Source: Nitrososphaeraceae archaeon (GTDB taxonomy: Archaea; Thermoproteota; Nitrososphaeria; Nitrososphaerales; Nitrososphaeraceae). From it: 11,261 nt of DNA. Positions 1 through 6,824 of this stretch are shown here, piece by piece. Made by a program: the position numbers and the translations under genes. The stretch lies in contig JAICSL010000027.1 of assembly GCA_025936955.1 (NCBI GenBank), forward strand, positions 1 to 11,261. Reading direction: 5' to 3'. The notes below the pieces were generated by a model. That model made no database searches. It had not been told where the DNA came from and was given only the letters and a program-made list of their open reading frames with translations. Within the stretch, counting starts at the first letter, position 1; each line of letters opens with the position of its first letter.

Positions 1-60
1 GATAGGAATAATGCATTTTTTCTATAGTTTAGAAATTATATAGATATAGAAACATTTATT

Positions 61-270
61 TTATTTCATCTTCAGCTTTTCTTTTTTTTTGAAATACATT
101 ACCAACGACTGCGGATCAGAACCATATTCTTTGTTCACTATCTGCAAAGTCTGTAATAATAATGCCGCTATTGTGGGTTCTTCTAAGATATCTTCTTCAT
201 AGAGTCTTTTTGCTATGGATAAGTATGCATTATAGTGTATTTCTGATAGTTCAAGTTTTACAGTAACCAT
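61..270 (-). CDS. Small hypothetical protein (69 aa), possibly helical/RHH-like
   Basis: I do not recognise this family. The 69-residue product begins with a short strand-like stretch (MVTVKLELS), followed by two predicted helices (about residues 11-26 and 32-48) and a very basic C-terminus (KKKEKLKMK). A strand followed by two helices is loosely reminiscent of ribbon-helix-helix DNA-binding proteins, but no diagnostic residue confirms this. There is no signal peptide, membrane segment or cysteine. The start is an ATG preceded on the minus strand by AGGT about 10 bases upstream, a weak Shine-Dalgarno-like element. An AT-rich TATATAA lies slightly too close to serve as a TATA box for a leaderless message. 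It lies downstream of the parvulin gene on the same strand with about 190 bases between, so co-transcription is possible but not shown. Confidence 0.55.
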   Translation of the reverse strand: MVTVKLELSEIHYNAYLSIAKRLYEEDILEEPTIAALLLQTLQIVNKEYGSDPQSLVMYFKKKEKLKMK

Positions 271-458
271 TACAAATTACCTATTATATAATGCGACGTA
301 CACATACATAAATCACTAGTAAATACATATACATATAGTTAGTAATTTCGAGTCTTCACTTTTGGTATTGCTGAGCAACAATAATTGTATCTTTCTTTTT
401 ACCGTTTTTCTTTAAAACGAAAATTTCATTCATAATAATCCTTACTTTCACTTTACCT

Positions 459-740
459 CTAACCTGCTCTTTTAATGATATGATAACCAAATTCGGTTTT
501 AATTGGCTCTGAGGATATCTCTCCTTTTTTAAGCTTAAATGCTGCTTCTTCAAATGGTTTTACCATCATTCCTCTTCCAAATAGACCTAAATCTCCGCCT
601 CGCTTTGCACTTCCTTTATCAATAGATAATTCCTTGGCCAGAGTTGTAAAACTTTCCCCTTTCTTTAGTCGTTCAAGTATCGCAGTAGCTTCGCTTTGCT
701 TTTTGACAAGTATATGAGAGCATTTAATTTTGTCGGCCAT
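459..740 (-). CDS. Parvulin-type peptidyl-prolyl cis-trans isomerase (single domain)
   Basis: This 93-residue protein is essentially one rotamase domain. It catalyses cis-trans isomerisation of X-Pro bonds and assists protein folding. Visible hallmarks are the first active-site histidine in KCSHILVK (H9), the GGDLGLFGRGMMVKPFEEAAF segment (about 48-68, with the M59 and F63 substrate-pocket positions) and the terminal FGYHIIK with the second histidine (H87). There is no signal peptide, WW domain or N-terminal chaperone domain. Thaumarchaea are known to have such stand-alone parvulins (CsPinA of Cenarchaeum symbiosum, NmPin of Nitrosopumilus maritimus). I chose the ATG giving MADKIKCSHI. A longer frame to base 782 adds 14 residues that are not family-like and would run through the TATA-like sequence at about 759-773. 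From base 740 that element sits about 21-30 bases upstream, which fits a leaderless or nearly leaderless message. Confidence 0.93.
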   Translation of the reverse strand: MADKIKCSHILVKKQSEATAILERLKKGESFTTLAKELSIDKGSAKRGGDLGLFGRGMMVKPFEEAAFKLKKGEISSEPIKTEFGYHIIKRAG

Positions 741-1225
741 AATTCTTTCGTCCCATCGTTTATAGAAATATAACTTGTGCATAAATATTGCTATGTGACT
801 ATATATGCATTATTTGTAGTAATATAAAATCAAATTACCTCTGTTGCGTACCCATCACTACAATAATTAGCAAGTAATATTTTCATTTTAAGAAAGATAA
901 TGAAGTAACAGAATTCTGTACATGTCAATTGACACAAGAAATCTCAAGTATATGCTCAATTCTATTGAAACCTAATTAGACAAACAGATTGTGCTAGCAG
1001 CAGTACTGAAAGAAGAAGCATTTAGAATACAATTATATATATTTTGCTGGTAGGTTAATTTATCAATATCTTTTAAATGAATTTTTAATATTCGATAATT
1101 TTTCTTTTACATCCATCAGATTTAATAGACAAGTAGTATCTTTTGCTACTTTAAAGGCATTTAGATACATCTAGAATTCATCCTAAACGAGAAATACACA
1201 TACGTAATTAAAAGGAACTACAAAT
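741..1225. other. Long intergenic gap with two adjacent perfect palindromes
   Basis: No convincing gene is visible in these 485 bases. The part nearest the parvulin gene holds its TATA-like element. Two perfect 12-base palindromes lie three bases apart at 908-919 and 923-934 (listed separately). A 17-codon frame starting MSIDTRN at 922 overlaps the second palindrome and is too short to call. The rest is AT-rich with no tRNA-like or rRNA-like sequence that I can see. Confidence 0.6.
908..934. promoter_or_regulatory. Tandem perfect palindromes, candidate operator
   Basis: ACAGAATTCTGT (908-919) and TGTCAATTGACA (923-934) are each perfect 12-base dyads, separated by ACA. They share TGT/ACA half-site ends and AATT-type centres, and the bases joining them also form short palindromes (TGTACA, ACATGT). 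This arrangement is typical of dimeric helix-turn-helix regulators binding side by side. They lie about 170-190 bases upstream of the parvulin start, farther than usual for an archaeal operator, so the target promoter is unclear. The palindromes are read directly from the sequence; the regulatory role is inference. Confidence 0.35.
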
Positions 1226-1594
1226 TTATGTGGCTGTAGCTAGCCTCTTTGATTTTAAGGCCATAATAGATCTTAAGCTAGTATACATCAAAGCTACCTG
1301 TAATACATATCCTCCTATTATCAATACTACTGCATTTAGTGGTTTTGAAAAGGTTGTCATTATTTGAACATGAGGCTGAGCAAGACTATTACCAATCATA
1401 ACTAAAACTGCTAATGGAATACAAGCATACAGTGCTCTACTATATCTTTTCCATACCAAAGCAGCTAATATAACAAATATTAATTCTAATGTTATAGCTC
1501 TATCAATAAATTTGGGGTTTCCAAAAGGAATTGCAATTATGCCTACTATAACAATAAAAATCAAAATGATCACTGTCGCACGATAAGCATCCAT
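1226..1594 (-). CDS. Hypothetical membrane protein with four helices (122 aa)
   Basis: I do not recognise the family. The 122-residue product has four hydrophobic segments at about residues 7-24, 33-48, 54-72 and 85-105. They are separated by short loops carrying charged residues (NPKFIDR, WKRYSR, and QPHVQI...KP), and the C-terminal tail is basic (LKSKRLATAT). It is therefore probably an integral membrane protein with both ends on the same side, cytoplasmic by the positive-inside rule. No catalytic or transport motif is visible. The ATG at 1594 fits well: a minus-strand TTTAATTT at 1618-1625 is centred about 27 bases upstream, as expected for a TATA box driving a leaderless message. It is separated from both neighbours by gaps of 200 bases or more and so appears to be a single-gene unit. 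Confidence 0.8.
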   Translation of the reverse strand: MDAYRATVIILIFIVIVGIIAIPFGNPKFIDRAITLELIFVILAALVWKRYSRALYACIPLAVLVMIGNSLAQPHVQIMTTFSKPLNAVVLIIGGYVLQVALMYTSLRSIMALKSKRLATAT

Positions 1595-1617
1595 TTTGCA
1601 TTTTATATTGCAGTCAG

Positions 1618-1625
1618 AAATTAAA
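1618..1625 (-). promoter_or_regulatory. TATA-like box for the 122-aa membrane protein
   Basis: TTTAATTT on the minus strand is centred about 27.5 bases before the ATG at 1594. That is the expected distance from an archaeal TATA box to a transcription start on the start codon itself. The position is read from the sequence; promoter function is inferred. Confidence 0.4.
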
Positions 1626-1800
1626 GTATTACCAGTCCATTGTATTCAATAATCAATAAAGAATCTGAATATTATGAGATTATTTTATTACTGAATCAAG
1701 ATAGTTTGAACTGTTGAGAAATACCATATCCAAATCTAAATATCCAATCCAATTTAAGTAGAAAAATAACGCAGATTAAACTAATATTTTTCATTATTAA

Positions 1801-2325
1801 TCATGATTTATTTTCATTTTTTGTAAACTTTTCAATAATTGAACGGTGCTGAGGATACGCCTCTATTAGTTTTTTTCTGTCGCCGAGCTCAAAATCTCGA
1901 TAATCAAAACCCGGAGAAACAGAACACCCTACTAAAGCAAAAGAAGACTTATCATTTACAGTCGCTGCAAACCAAGACTCTGCTTTTAATAGCACCTGAA
2001 AGTGTTCGCCTTTTTCACTGTTATTGCCAAGCTGGACTTCTGACAGATTTCCCATTTTATCAATGATATATAATGTGATAGAACTACCAACATAAAAGTG
2101 CCATATCTCATCAGACTTTAATCTATGAAATGCTGAAAATTGAGGCCCATCGAGCAAATAATAGATCGATGTTGAAATCGAACGTTCACCATCAATTTCA
2201 GATTGTAATATAATGGTTTTATCAGACCTATAAGTCTCTTTATAATATCCTCCTTCTTCAACCAATTCAGAAAGACCTAATCTTTGCTTTAGATATTCAG
2301 CTCTATTATTCATATCATTTAGCAT
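1801..2325 (-). CDS. DUF985 (Cupin_5) family cupin protein
   Basis: The 174-residue product matches the DUF985/Cupin_5 family of small single-domain beta-barrel cupins, which includes yeast YML079w. The physiological substrate of the family is not established. Family hallmarks are LGLSELVEEGGYYKETYRS near the N-terminus (the usual PHPEGGYY is here ELVEEGGYY), the cupin core SAFHRLKSDEIWHFYVG at about residues 64-80 with H67 and H76, and VGCSVSPGFDYRDFELGDR at about 132-150. A C-terminal PQHRSIIEKFT follows. The protein is soluble, with no signal peptide. The frame is open to 2400, but the extra 25 residues precede the normal family start. From 2325, a minus-strand TTTAAA is centred about 27 bases upstream, supporting a leaderless start at MLNDMNNRAE; the second methionine (2313) is an alternative. 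It is probably transcribed alone. Confidence 0.9.
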   Translation of the reverse strand: MLNDMNNRAEYLKQRLGLSELVEEGGYYKETYRSDKTIILQSEIDGERSISTSIYYLLDGPQFSAFHRLKSDEIWHFYVGSSITLYIIDKMGNLSEVQLGNNSEKGEHFQVLLKAESWFAATVNDKSSFALVGCSVSPGFDYRDFELGDRKKLIEAYPQHRSIIEKFTKNENKS

Positions 2326-2349
2326 TATAATAAATGGAATATATGAGAT

Positions 2350-2355
2350 TTTAAA
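2350..2355 (-). promoter_or_regulatory. TATA-like box for the DUF985 cupin gene
   Basis: TTTAAA, within GTTTAAAATC on the minus strand, is centred about 27.5 bases before the ATG at 2325. This is the same spacing as seen for the neighbouring membrane-protein gene. It supports the shorter start and argues against the start at 2400, although TTATAC near 2425 could serve the longer frame. Confidence 0.4.
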
Positions 2356-2519
2356 CGCTGGTCGTCCTATCCTAAATGTATTGCAATCGTAGATTTTCAT
2401 AATAAGAATGTCTGTATACAGTTGTATAAGTTAGAGACCTGATGTAGCGATAACAAATAATCAAAGTACCAATTCTATAATATGGGTAATATTTGATCCT
2501 AAATATTTATCAAACTGGA

Positions 2520-2639
2520 ATGCTGAAATCTGAAAAATTTGCTAGTCAGTTATTGGAATTGTCTTTGCCTTTTTTGCTCTTTATTGCATTATGTGTAGTA
2601 CTCCAAGTTATCGATACATATCAGAATGGAATATCATAG
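2520..2639 (+). CDS. Possible single-helix membrane microprotein (39 aa)
   Basis: A short ATG-started frame encodes 39 residues. It has a polar N-terminus (MLKSEKFASQ), a strongly hydrophobic stretch of about 18 residues containing SLPFLLFIALCVVLQV, and a polar tail (IDTYQNGIS). This is the pattern of a single-pass membrane microprotein. A TATA-like TAATATTT at 2487-2494 is centred about 29 bases upstream. No Shine-Dalgarno sequence is visible. The frame could be a chance open reading frame in AT-rich DNA, because phenylalanine and leucine codons are favoured there. I know no homologue, and the call rests on composition and promoter spacing only. Confidence 0.3.
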   Translation: MLKSEKFASQLLELSLPFLLFIALCVVLQVIDTYQNGIS

Positions 2640-2856
2640 GCATATTATTACGTTCAGCGTTATAACTAAAGCTCAAAAACATGAAATCAAGCCAATTGCA
2701 GATAGCATTAATAGAATTAGGTTGTTTGTTGGAAATATGACAAGTAGACAAATTTTTGAGTATAAATTTAATTTAACATACCCTTGTAAATTTGAATCAC
2801 CCTATTTAATATATAATAAGAAAAGATATGAATTGCATACTCACCTGACCACATAG
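2626..2856 (+). CDS. Doubtful 76-aa frame upstream of DUF763 gene
   Basis: An open frame of 76 residues lies in the gap before the DUF763 gene and overlaps the end of the preceding microprotein frame by 14 bases. The predicted product has no recognisable motif, membrane segment or signal peptide, contains one cysteine, and reads like random translation of AT-rich DNA (many Asn, Ile, Tyr and Lys). No Shine-Dalgarno sequence precedes it and no well-placed TATA box is visible. I list it only because nothing else occupies these bases, and I consider it more likely non-coding than real. Confidence 0.18.
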   Translation: MEYHRHIITFSVITKAQKHEIKPIADSINRIRLFVGNMTSRQIFEYKFNLTYPCKFESPYLIYNKKRYELHTHLTT

Positions 2857-2898
2857 CTACATACTCGCGACAACTAAATGCTTTCCATTACCCAGTAC

Positions 2899-2906
2899 AT
2901 TAATTA
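2899..2906 (+). promoter_or_regulatory. Weak TATA-like box for the DUF763 gene
   Basis: ATTAATTA is centred about 26.5 bases before the ATG at 2929, the expected position for a leaderless archaeal transcript. The match to a TATA consensus is weak, and the call rests mainly on spacing. Confidence 0.3.
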
Positions 2907-2928
2907 GTTACAAGTTCTGTCATTTAAA

Positions 2929-4110
2929 ATGGCATTGAGAGCTTCTGCCATTATGAACCTTCCATTACATGGAGGACATGCTCCAGCATATTTAGTGAGG
3001 CGAATGGTCAAACTTTCATATGCAATATCAAAGGCAATTATAGATGAATATGGTCAACCGGAGTTTTTAAGAAGACTAAGTGATCCTCTATGGTTTCAAG
3101 CTTTAGGGTGTGTGCTGGGTTTTGATTGGCATTCCTCAGGAGTCACAACGGTAGTAACAGGCGTATTAAAACAATCATTAAATGATGATGTTCATGGAAT
3201 ATCTATTGCAGGAGGAAAAGGAAAGAAATCTACAGAAACAAAGAAAGACATTCCCAAGCTCGCTGAAAAGTATTACAATCTGTCTTCTACTAAAATTGAT
3301 AATTTAGTATATGCAAGCAGAATGGCAGCAAAAGTGGATAACGCTGCAATTCAGGACAGTTACTCACTATATCATCATGTGATTCTGTTTGACGAACATG
3401 GAAATTGGGCTGTAATTCAGCAGGGTATGAATCCAGGTAATAAGATGGCAAGAAGATATCACTGGATTTCCGATAATGTGAGGAACTTTGTAGCAGAACC
3501 TCATGCGGGAATTATTAGTCAATATAAAAGTCCAAACACTCTTGATATGACATCCACCGACTCAATAGATAACCAAAAAATTTGTGTAGACTTGGCAACA
3601 AGTGATATCAATAATCTAAAATCGTCGGTCTATAAAGTAACAACGGCACACTATAATGTGGAAAAAAACACATTGGATAAGTGGATTGTGAGAGATAATT
3701 CCACTAGCGAATACAAAACATTTGATAAAAATAACAATAACTTGATAGAACAATACCAAATGCCTCGCAGACTGGATTGGAATTTATTTAAAAGAATTTA
3801 TGATATTCAACCGCGAAATTATGAGCAGTTGATATCTATTCAGGGAGTTGGACCTGCTACAGTAAGAGCATTGTCACTTATTGGTCAATTGATTTATGGA
3901 ACCAAAGCATCATGGCAAGATCCAGTAAAATATAATTTTGCTCACGGTGGTAAAGATGGTGTTCCATATCCAGTTGCACGCAAAACATATGACCAATCTA
4001 TAAGTTATCTTTCTTCTGCAATCGAAGGAGCTGAAATAGAACGAGTAGAAAAAGTTCAAGCTTTAAAGAAACTAGCAGAATATTCAACTAAAATGTTTAA
4101 TCACGAATAG
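2929..4110 (+). CDS. DUF763 family protein with helix-hairpin-helix-like motif
   Basis: This 393-residue protein belongs to DUF763, an archaeal and bacterial family of unknown function. Recognisable segments are the N-terminal LPLHGGHAPAYLVRRMVKL (about 11-29), FQALGCVLGFDWHSSGVTTVV (about 56-76), a histidine-rich core SLYHHVILFDEHGNWAVIQQGMN (about 146-168) followed by RRYHWISDNVRNFVAEPHAGI, and a C-terminal LISIQGVGPATVRALSLIGQLIYG (about 301-324). The last segment has the GxGxxT pattern of a helix-hairpin-helix, a motif that commonly contacts the DNA backbone. Next comes the conserved KYNFAHGGKDGVPYPVARKTYD. Residues about 201-275 are Ser/Asn/Asp-rich and look like a lineage-specific insert. 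A nucleic-acid role is plausible from the hairpin motif but unproven. The gene stands alone and converges on the next minus-strand gene. The ATG gives the normal family N-terminus. Confidence 0.93.
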   Translation: MALRASAIMNLPLHGGHAPAYLVRRMVKLSYAISKAIIDEYGQPEFLRRLSDPLWFQALGCVLGFDWHSSGVTTVVTGVLKQSLNDDVHGISIAGGKGKKSTETKKDIPKLAEKYYNLSSTKIDNLVYASRMAAKVDNAAIQDSYSLYHHVILFDEHGNWAVIQQGMNPGNKMARRYHWISDNVRNFVAEPHAGIISQYKSPNTLDMTSTDSIDNQKICVDLATSDINNLKSSVYKVTTAHYNVEKNTLDKWIVRDNSTSEYKTFDKNNNNLIEQYQMPRRLDWNLFKRIYDIQPRNYEQLISIQGVGPATVRALSLIGQLIYGTKASWQDPVKYNFAHGGKDGVPYPVARKTYDQSISYLSSAIEGAEIERVEKVQALKKLAEYSTKMFNHE

Positions 4111-4235
4111 GATAATGTATTGGAATTGATCTATCTACACGTCTATTATATGAGTAGCTAATAAAATATATTAATTGTTTGTTATGTAATATGAAATTCT
4201 ACAATTGCTTAATAACATAAGTTCACGGGAGGTAA

Positions 4236-4382
4236 ATGTTCGCCAATATTAAATATAATGATATAATCCTTTTCAGCTCAGCATATTGTGGATACTCCAT
4301 AAAATACAAAAAAATCCAGTTTAAGGGAGAAAGAACACTCAATACAATCTTTGAATTTGTATTCGTCATAAGATCAGTATAA
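4236..4382 (+). CDS. Possible 48-aa small protein with strong Shine-Dalgarno
   Basis: A 48-residue ATG frame sits between the convergent DUF763 and luciferase-like genes. It is immediately preceded by GGGAGGT (4228-4234 region), one of the few strong Shine-Dalgarno matches in the window, ending only about two bases before the ATG. The product (MFANIKYNDIILFSSAYCGY at the start) has alternating hydrophobic and basic stretches, one cysteine, and a hydrophobic C-terminal segment (IFEFVFVIRSV). No family is recognised. The short spacing and AT-rich composition leave open that the purine-rich sequence is fortuitous. If real, it would be expressed antisense to the region just downstream of the oxidoreductase gene. 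Confidence 0.28.
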   Translation: MFANIKYNDIILFSSAYCGYSIKYKKIQFKGERTLNTIFEFVFVIRSV

Positions 4383-4398
4383 GGAAGTTGTCGGTTAC

Positions 4399-5295
4399 TT
4401 ATTTTACAGCATTTATGAATACATCTAATGCTTTAGAATCAAAAGGGTCTTGGAAAGCAAGGAAAAACTGTTCTACACCCGCATCTGTATATTCCCTAAT
4501 CCTCTCTGCTACCCTATCAGTGGTACCTACCAATCCATTAGCCAATATCTGATTATATACACTAGGTCCTCTTTCCATAGCAAATATTTTTTCTTTGTAT
4601 TTTAAGTCAGAATCTGATTCTGCAACTATTACATCTAACTCTAGAGATTTTAATAAAACACTTCTGTTGACTTGTTTAGAAATATCATCAAAATCTGAAT
4701 TTAATTTAAGGAATTGTTTTGGAGAAAGATAAGATGCTTCCCATATGTCTGCAAACCTAGCAGCTATGCTCATCATTTTCTTTCTTTTTGCAGCTATAGT
4801 CACAGGGATAAGATATTTACCTGGTTTATGTAATGTAGCACCATTTATTTTGAAAAAGTTTCCATCAAAGTAGACAGTTGATTTCCTCCAAAGCATTTTT
4901 AAAACCTGCAAACCCTCCTCGAGAATCAAAACTCTTTCTTTTTCTTTTGGATATTCTATACCGTAAGGATACCACCATTGCGTAGCATATTGAAGCTTAG
5001 CCCCTGCACCGGTTCTAAATTCTAATCTGCCTTTAGACAGTTCCTGAAATGTTAGTGCCTGCTTAGCTAAAAGTACAATATTTCTATATTGTGGTAAAAG
5101 ATAGGTTATAACAGGACCTAATTTTATTCTGCTAGTTACAGATGCTAAACTAGATAATACAGTCCAGCAATCTAAATCGATATCTGCCAAGGATTCACCA
5201 TAGTAAAATCCATAATAACCTAGTTTTTCAGCCAAGATACAGGTTTCTTTGATTTTGTCATAATCTGTACCCCAAACCTCTAAACAGAGGCGCAT
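4399..5295 (-). CDS. Luciferase-like F420-dependent oxidoreductase (LLM class)
   Basis: The 298-residue product is a bacterial-luciferase-like TIM-barrel oxidoreductase. In archaea such proteins normally use coenzyme F420 rather than FMN; the substrate cannot be told from sequence. Family features are the N-terminal strand MRLCLEVWG followed by helix LAEKLGYYGFYYGES, the block SRIKLGPVITYLLPQYRNIVLLAKQAL...LSKGRLEFRTGAGA (about 55-98), VLILEEGLQVLKMLWR...VYFDGNFFKI (about 122-150), PVTIAAKRKKMMSIAARFADIWEAS (about 164-188), and the C-terminal GTTDRVAERIREYTDAGVEQFFLAF (about 257-281). Length is near the usual for the family. A TATA-like AATTTAAG on the minus strand (5321-5328) sits about 30 bases before the ATG, giving a very short leader. 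The gene is divergent from the SRPBCC gene, with a 151-base shared promoter region. Confidence 0.92.
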   Translation of the reverse strand: MRLCLEVWGTDYDKIKETCILAEKLGYYGFYYGESLADIDLDCWTVLSSLASVTSRIKLGPVITYLLPQYRNIVLLAKQALTFQELSKGRLEFRTGAGAKLQYATQWWYPYGIEYPKEKERVLILEEGLQVLKMLWRKSTVYFDGNFFKINGATLHKPGKYLIPVTIAAKRKKMMSIAARFADIWEASYLSPKQFLKLNSDFDDISKQVNRSVLLKSLELDVIVAESDSDLKYKEKIFAMERGPSVYNQILANGLVGTTDRVAERIREYTDAGVEQFFLAFQDPFDSKALDVFINAVK

Positions 5296-5320
5296 AACAT
5301 TTGGGATCTATATTCAGATA

Positions 5321-5328
5321 CTTAAATT
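5321..5328 (-). promoter_or_regulatory. TATA-like box for the luciferase-like oxidoreductase gene
   Basis: AATTTAAG on the minus strand is centred about 30 bases from the ATG at 5295, which would give a leader of only a few bases. It lies in the divergent region shared with the SRPBCC gene. Confidence 0.35.
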
Positions 5329-5446
5329 AATACGGATATCCTCAATGATATAATGCTACAAGAAAACTTCCCTCAATAATTTTTTTTAGAATTCAAAATT
5401 ATACAGATTATGCTAAAATAGATCAATTGTATTACAATTCGTATAC

Positions 5447-5896
5447 TTGCCAACCTACAAGCATTCATTTATTGTAAACAGCAATGTAGACAGGGTTTGG
5501 AACTTTTATACAGATATCAAACACTTGGAAATAATAACTCCGAAAAAAATGGATCTTAAAGTCATTAAATCAACAAGCCAAAAGATCATCCAAGGACAGG
5601 AGGCCTGGTTTAGCTGTAAAATAATCTTAAAAAGGACATGGCATTCCAAGATAACATTTCTTAAACAGTATGAATACGTTGATGAAATGAGTAAAGGTCT
5701 GTTTAAGAAATGGATACACAGTCACAAGTTTGAAGACATTAGCAACGGAAAACAGACAGAAGTGATAGATAAAGTTAATTTTGAACTTCCATATGGCATA
5801 TTAGGCAAGTTATTCGAAAGTTATGCTTATGATCAATTACGTAAAATCTTTGAACACAGAAAAATAATGACGATCAAAGAATTGGAAAATGTCTAA
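5447..5896 (+). CDS. SRPBCC (START/Bet v 1-like) ligand-binding fold protein
   Basis: This 149-residue protein resembles the SRPBCC superfamily subgroup often annotated as cyclase/dehydrase-like or ligand-binding. These are helix-grip proteins with a deep hydrophobic pocket for lipids or aromatic compounds. The N-terminal pattern YKHSFIVNSNVDRVWNFYTDIKHLEIITP (about 4-32) and the C-terminal GLFKKWIHSHKFEDISNGKQTEVIDKVNFELPYGILGKLFE (about 84-124), followed by a long basic helix ending LRKIFEHRKIMTIKEL, are characteristic. No signal peptide or membrane helix is present. The start is TTG: it is the only conventional start upstream of the conserved N-terminus, since an in-frame TAA lies at 5414-5416. 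The cofactor or ligand is unknown. It is divergent from the F420 oxidoreductase, and a joint role in modifying a hydrophobic compound is possible but speculative. Confidence 0.85.
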   Translation: MPTYKHSFIVNSNVDRVWNFYTDIKHLEIITPKKMDLKVIKSTSQKIIQGQEAWFSCKIILKRTWHSKITFLKQYEYVDEMSKGLFKKWIHSHKFEDISNGKQTEVIDKVNFELPYGILGKLFESYAYDQLRKIFEHRKIMTIKELENV

Positions 5897-6068
5897 GCCT
5901 ATATTTAATAGTCAATAAAGTATCTATTGAGCATAGCCATAGATATAAACGGGATTTTGGGGTTTTCTAGATTCCGTTGATGGTGCCTATATTGTAAAAT
6001 CTGCGAAATTACCAAATTGAAACTACATTGAGCGGAAATATCTCTAACCAAACTCAAATACATCTATC

Positions 6069-6075
6069 TTTAAAT
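6069..6075 (+). promoter_or_regulatory. TATA-like box for the cysteine-cluster protein gene
   Basis: TTTAAAT lies about 42 bases before the ATG at 6114, which would give a leader of roughly 15 bases. A second possibility, TCTATAGT at 6081-6088, sits about 30 bases before the ATG and would give an almost leaderless message. I cannot decide between them. Confidence 0.3.
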
Positions 6076-6113
6076 GGCTTTCTATAGTAACTAAATAAGT
6101 CCAGACTAAATAA

Positions 6114-6824
6114 ATGAGATATTATATCAAATGTAAGCTAAATCCACAGGAACGACAAAGACTAGCCGATTCTATAAGGTATGGTACTTTGGCACAAGGA
6201 AAAATATTCTATGAGGGAATGCAGACAGCATTAAAGGAAGGAACTATAGATGACAATGACATTGTTCATTTTATTGAGGTCTGTTATTGCTTAGAAGCAG
6301 GATTGTCACCAATGGCAATGGAGATTCCAGTATTAAACAATTATTTTAACGATATTATAGAAATAAAAGATGCACGCTTTAGAAATCAGTGTACAATGGA
6401 ATGTGAATTCTGTGATTGTACTCGTAATACAAAATTGTCTGGAAAACCATTGGTTGATGAGCTAGAAATCAAAAAAGAGGAATTAACAGACATAAGAAAA
6501 GATGACTTTTCTTTTGTAGACATAGGCAGGCTAAAGCTTAACAGAAATAAGCAGAAAGAAGGTATAGAAAGCTTGATAACAATTTTTAACGATCATATAA
6601 ATAATAAAATAAAGCCAGTATTTAGTGGAGCTGCAATTTCAGGTCTATTTGCGATATTTTATGATGGTCATGATTATTTTAGAGTGAAGAATATTGCAGA
6701 TAATAAAGAAGCTCGGCAAATACTACAGGTACTTGGATTAAAAGTTAATTATAGTGTTGACTCTGCAAAGGCTGCAGCTAAAAATTCATTAGCAAAGAAT
6801 GATAAACGGTCTAACGTTGTATAA
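6114..6824 (+). CDS. Uncharacterised protein with CX3CX2CXC cysteine cluster
   Basis: The gene is convincing, but I do not know its function. The 236-residue product appears to have three parts. Residues 1-88 look like a compact alpha/beta domain (MRYYIKCKLN strand, helix, GKIFYEG, VHFIEVCYCLEAG strand, helix, DIIEIKDA strand), loosely like ferredoxin-fold dimeric barrels. Residues 93-102 form a tight cluster, C93-X3-C97-X2-C100-X-C102 (CTMECEFCDC), that could bind zinc or an iron-sulfur cluster. Residues about 150-215 form a predicted alpha/beta C-terminal part ending in an Ala/Lys-rich tail. Three further cysteines (C7, C57, C59) lie in the first domain. It is soluble with no signal peptide. 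The CX3CX2C spacing equals the radical-SAM motif, but the protein lacks the rest of that fold. The gene is monocistronic, followed by a long gap. Confidence 0.85.
   Translation: MRYYIKCKLNPQERQRLADSIRYGTLAQGKIFYEGMQTALKEGTIDDNDIVHFIEVCYCLEAGLSPMAMEIPVLNNYFNDIIEIKDARFRNQCTMECEFCDCTRNTKLSGKPLVDELEIKKEELTDIRKDDFSFVDIGRLKLNRNKQKEGIESLITIFNDHINNKIKPVFSGAAISGLFAIFYDGHDYFRVKNIADNKEARQILQVLGLKVNYSVDSAKAAAKNSLAKNDKRSNVV

Noticed and set aside
356..553. 65-codon minus-strand frame overlapping the end of the parvulin gene, and its internal 25-codon part from 433
   Set aside because: The first part overlaps conserved parvulin codons in another frame. The 25-codon remainder has a weak AAGGA before its ATG but is too short and Lys-rich to support.
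741..782. Upstream start for the parvulin (14 extra residues)
   Set aside because: The extra residues (MHKLYFYKRWDERI) are unlike thaumarchaeal parvulins, and the TATA-like sequence falls inside this stretch.
1839..2066. Plus-strand frame opposite the cupin gene
   Set aside because: It is antisense to a clearly conserved gene and has no protein-like motif. The same applies to minus-strand frames inside the transporter genes (8962-9207, 9471-9653, 9699-9896, 9973-10200).
2326..2400. Upstream start for the DUF985 cupin (25 extra residues)
   Set aside because: Family members begin just before the LGL...EGGYY block, and a good TATA-like box lies inside the extension. A TTATAC near 2425 leaves a small possibility that it is used.
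6390..6423. CX3CX2C in the 6114-6824 protein as a radical-SAM iron-sulfur motif
   Set aside because: The spacing matches, but the motif is at residue 93 of a 236-residue protein, without the following glycine-rich strand and barrel expected of radical-SAM enzymes. A fourth cysteine two residues later suits another metal site better.
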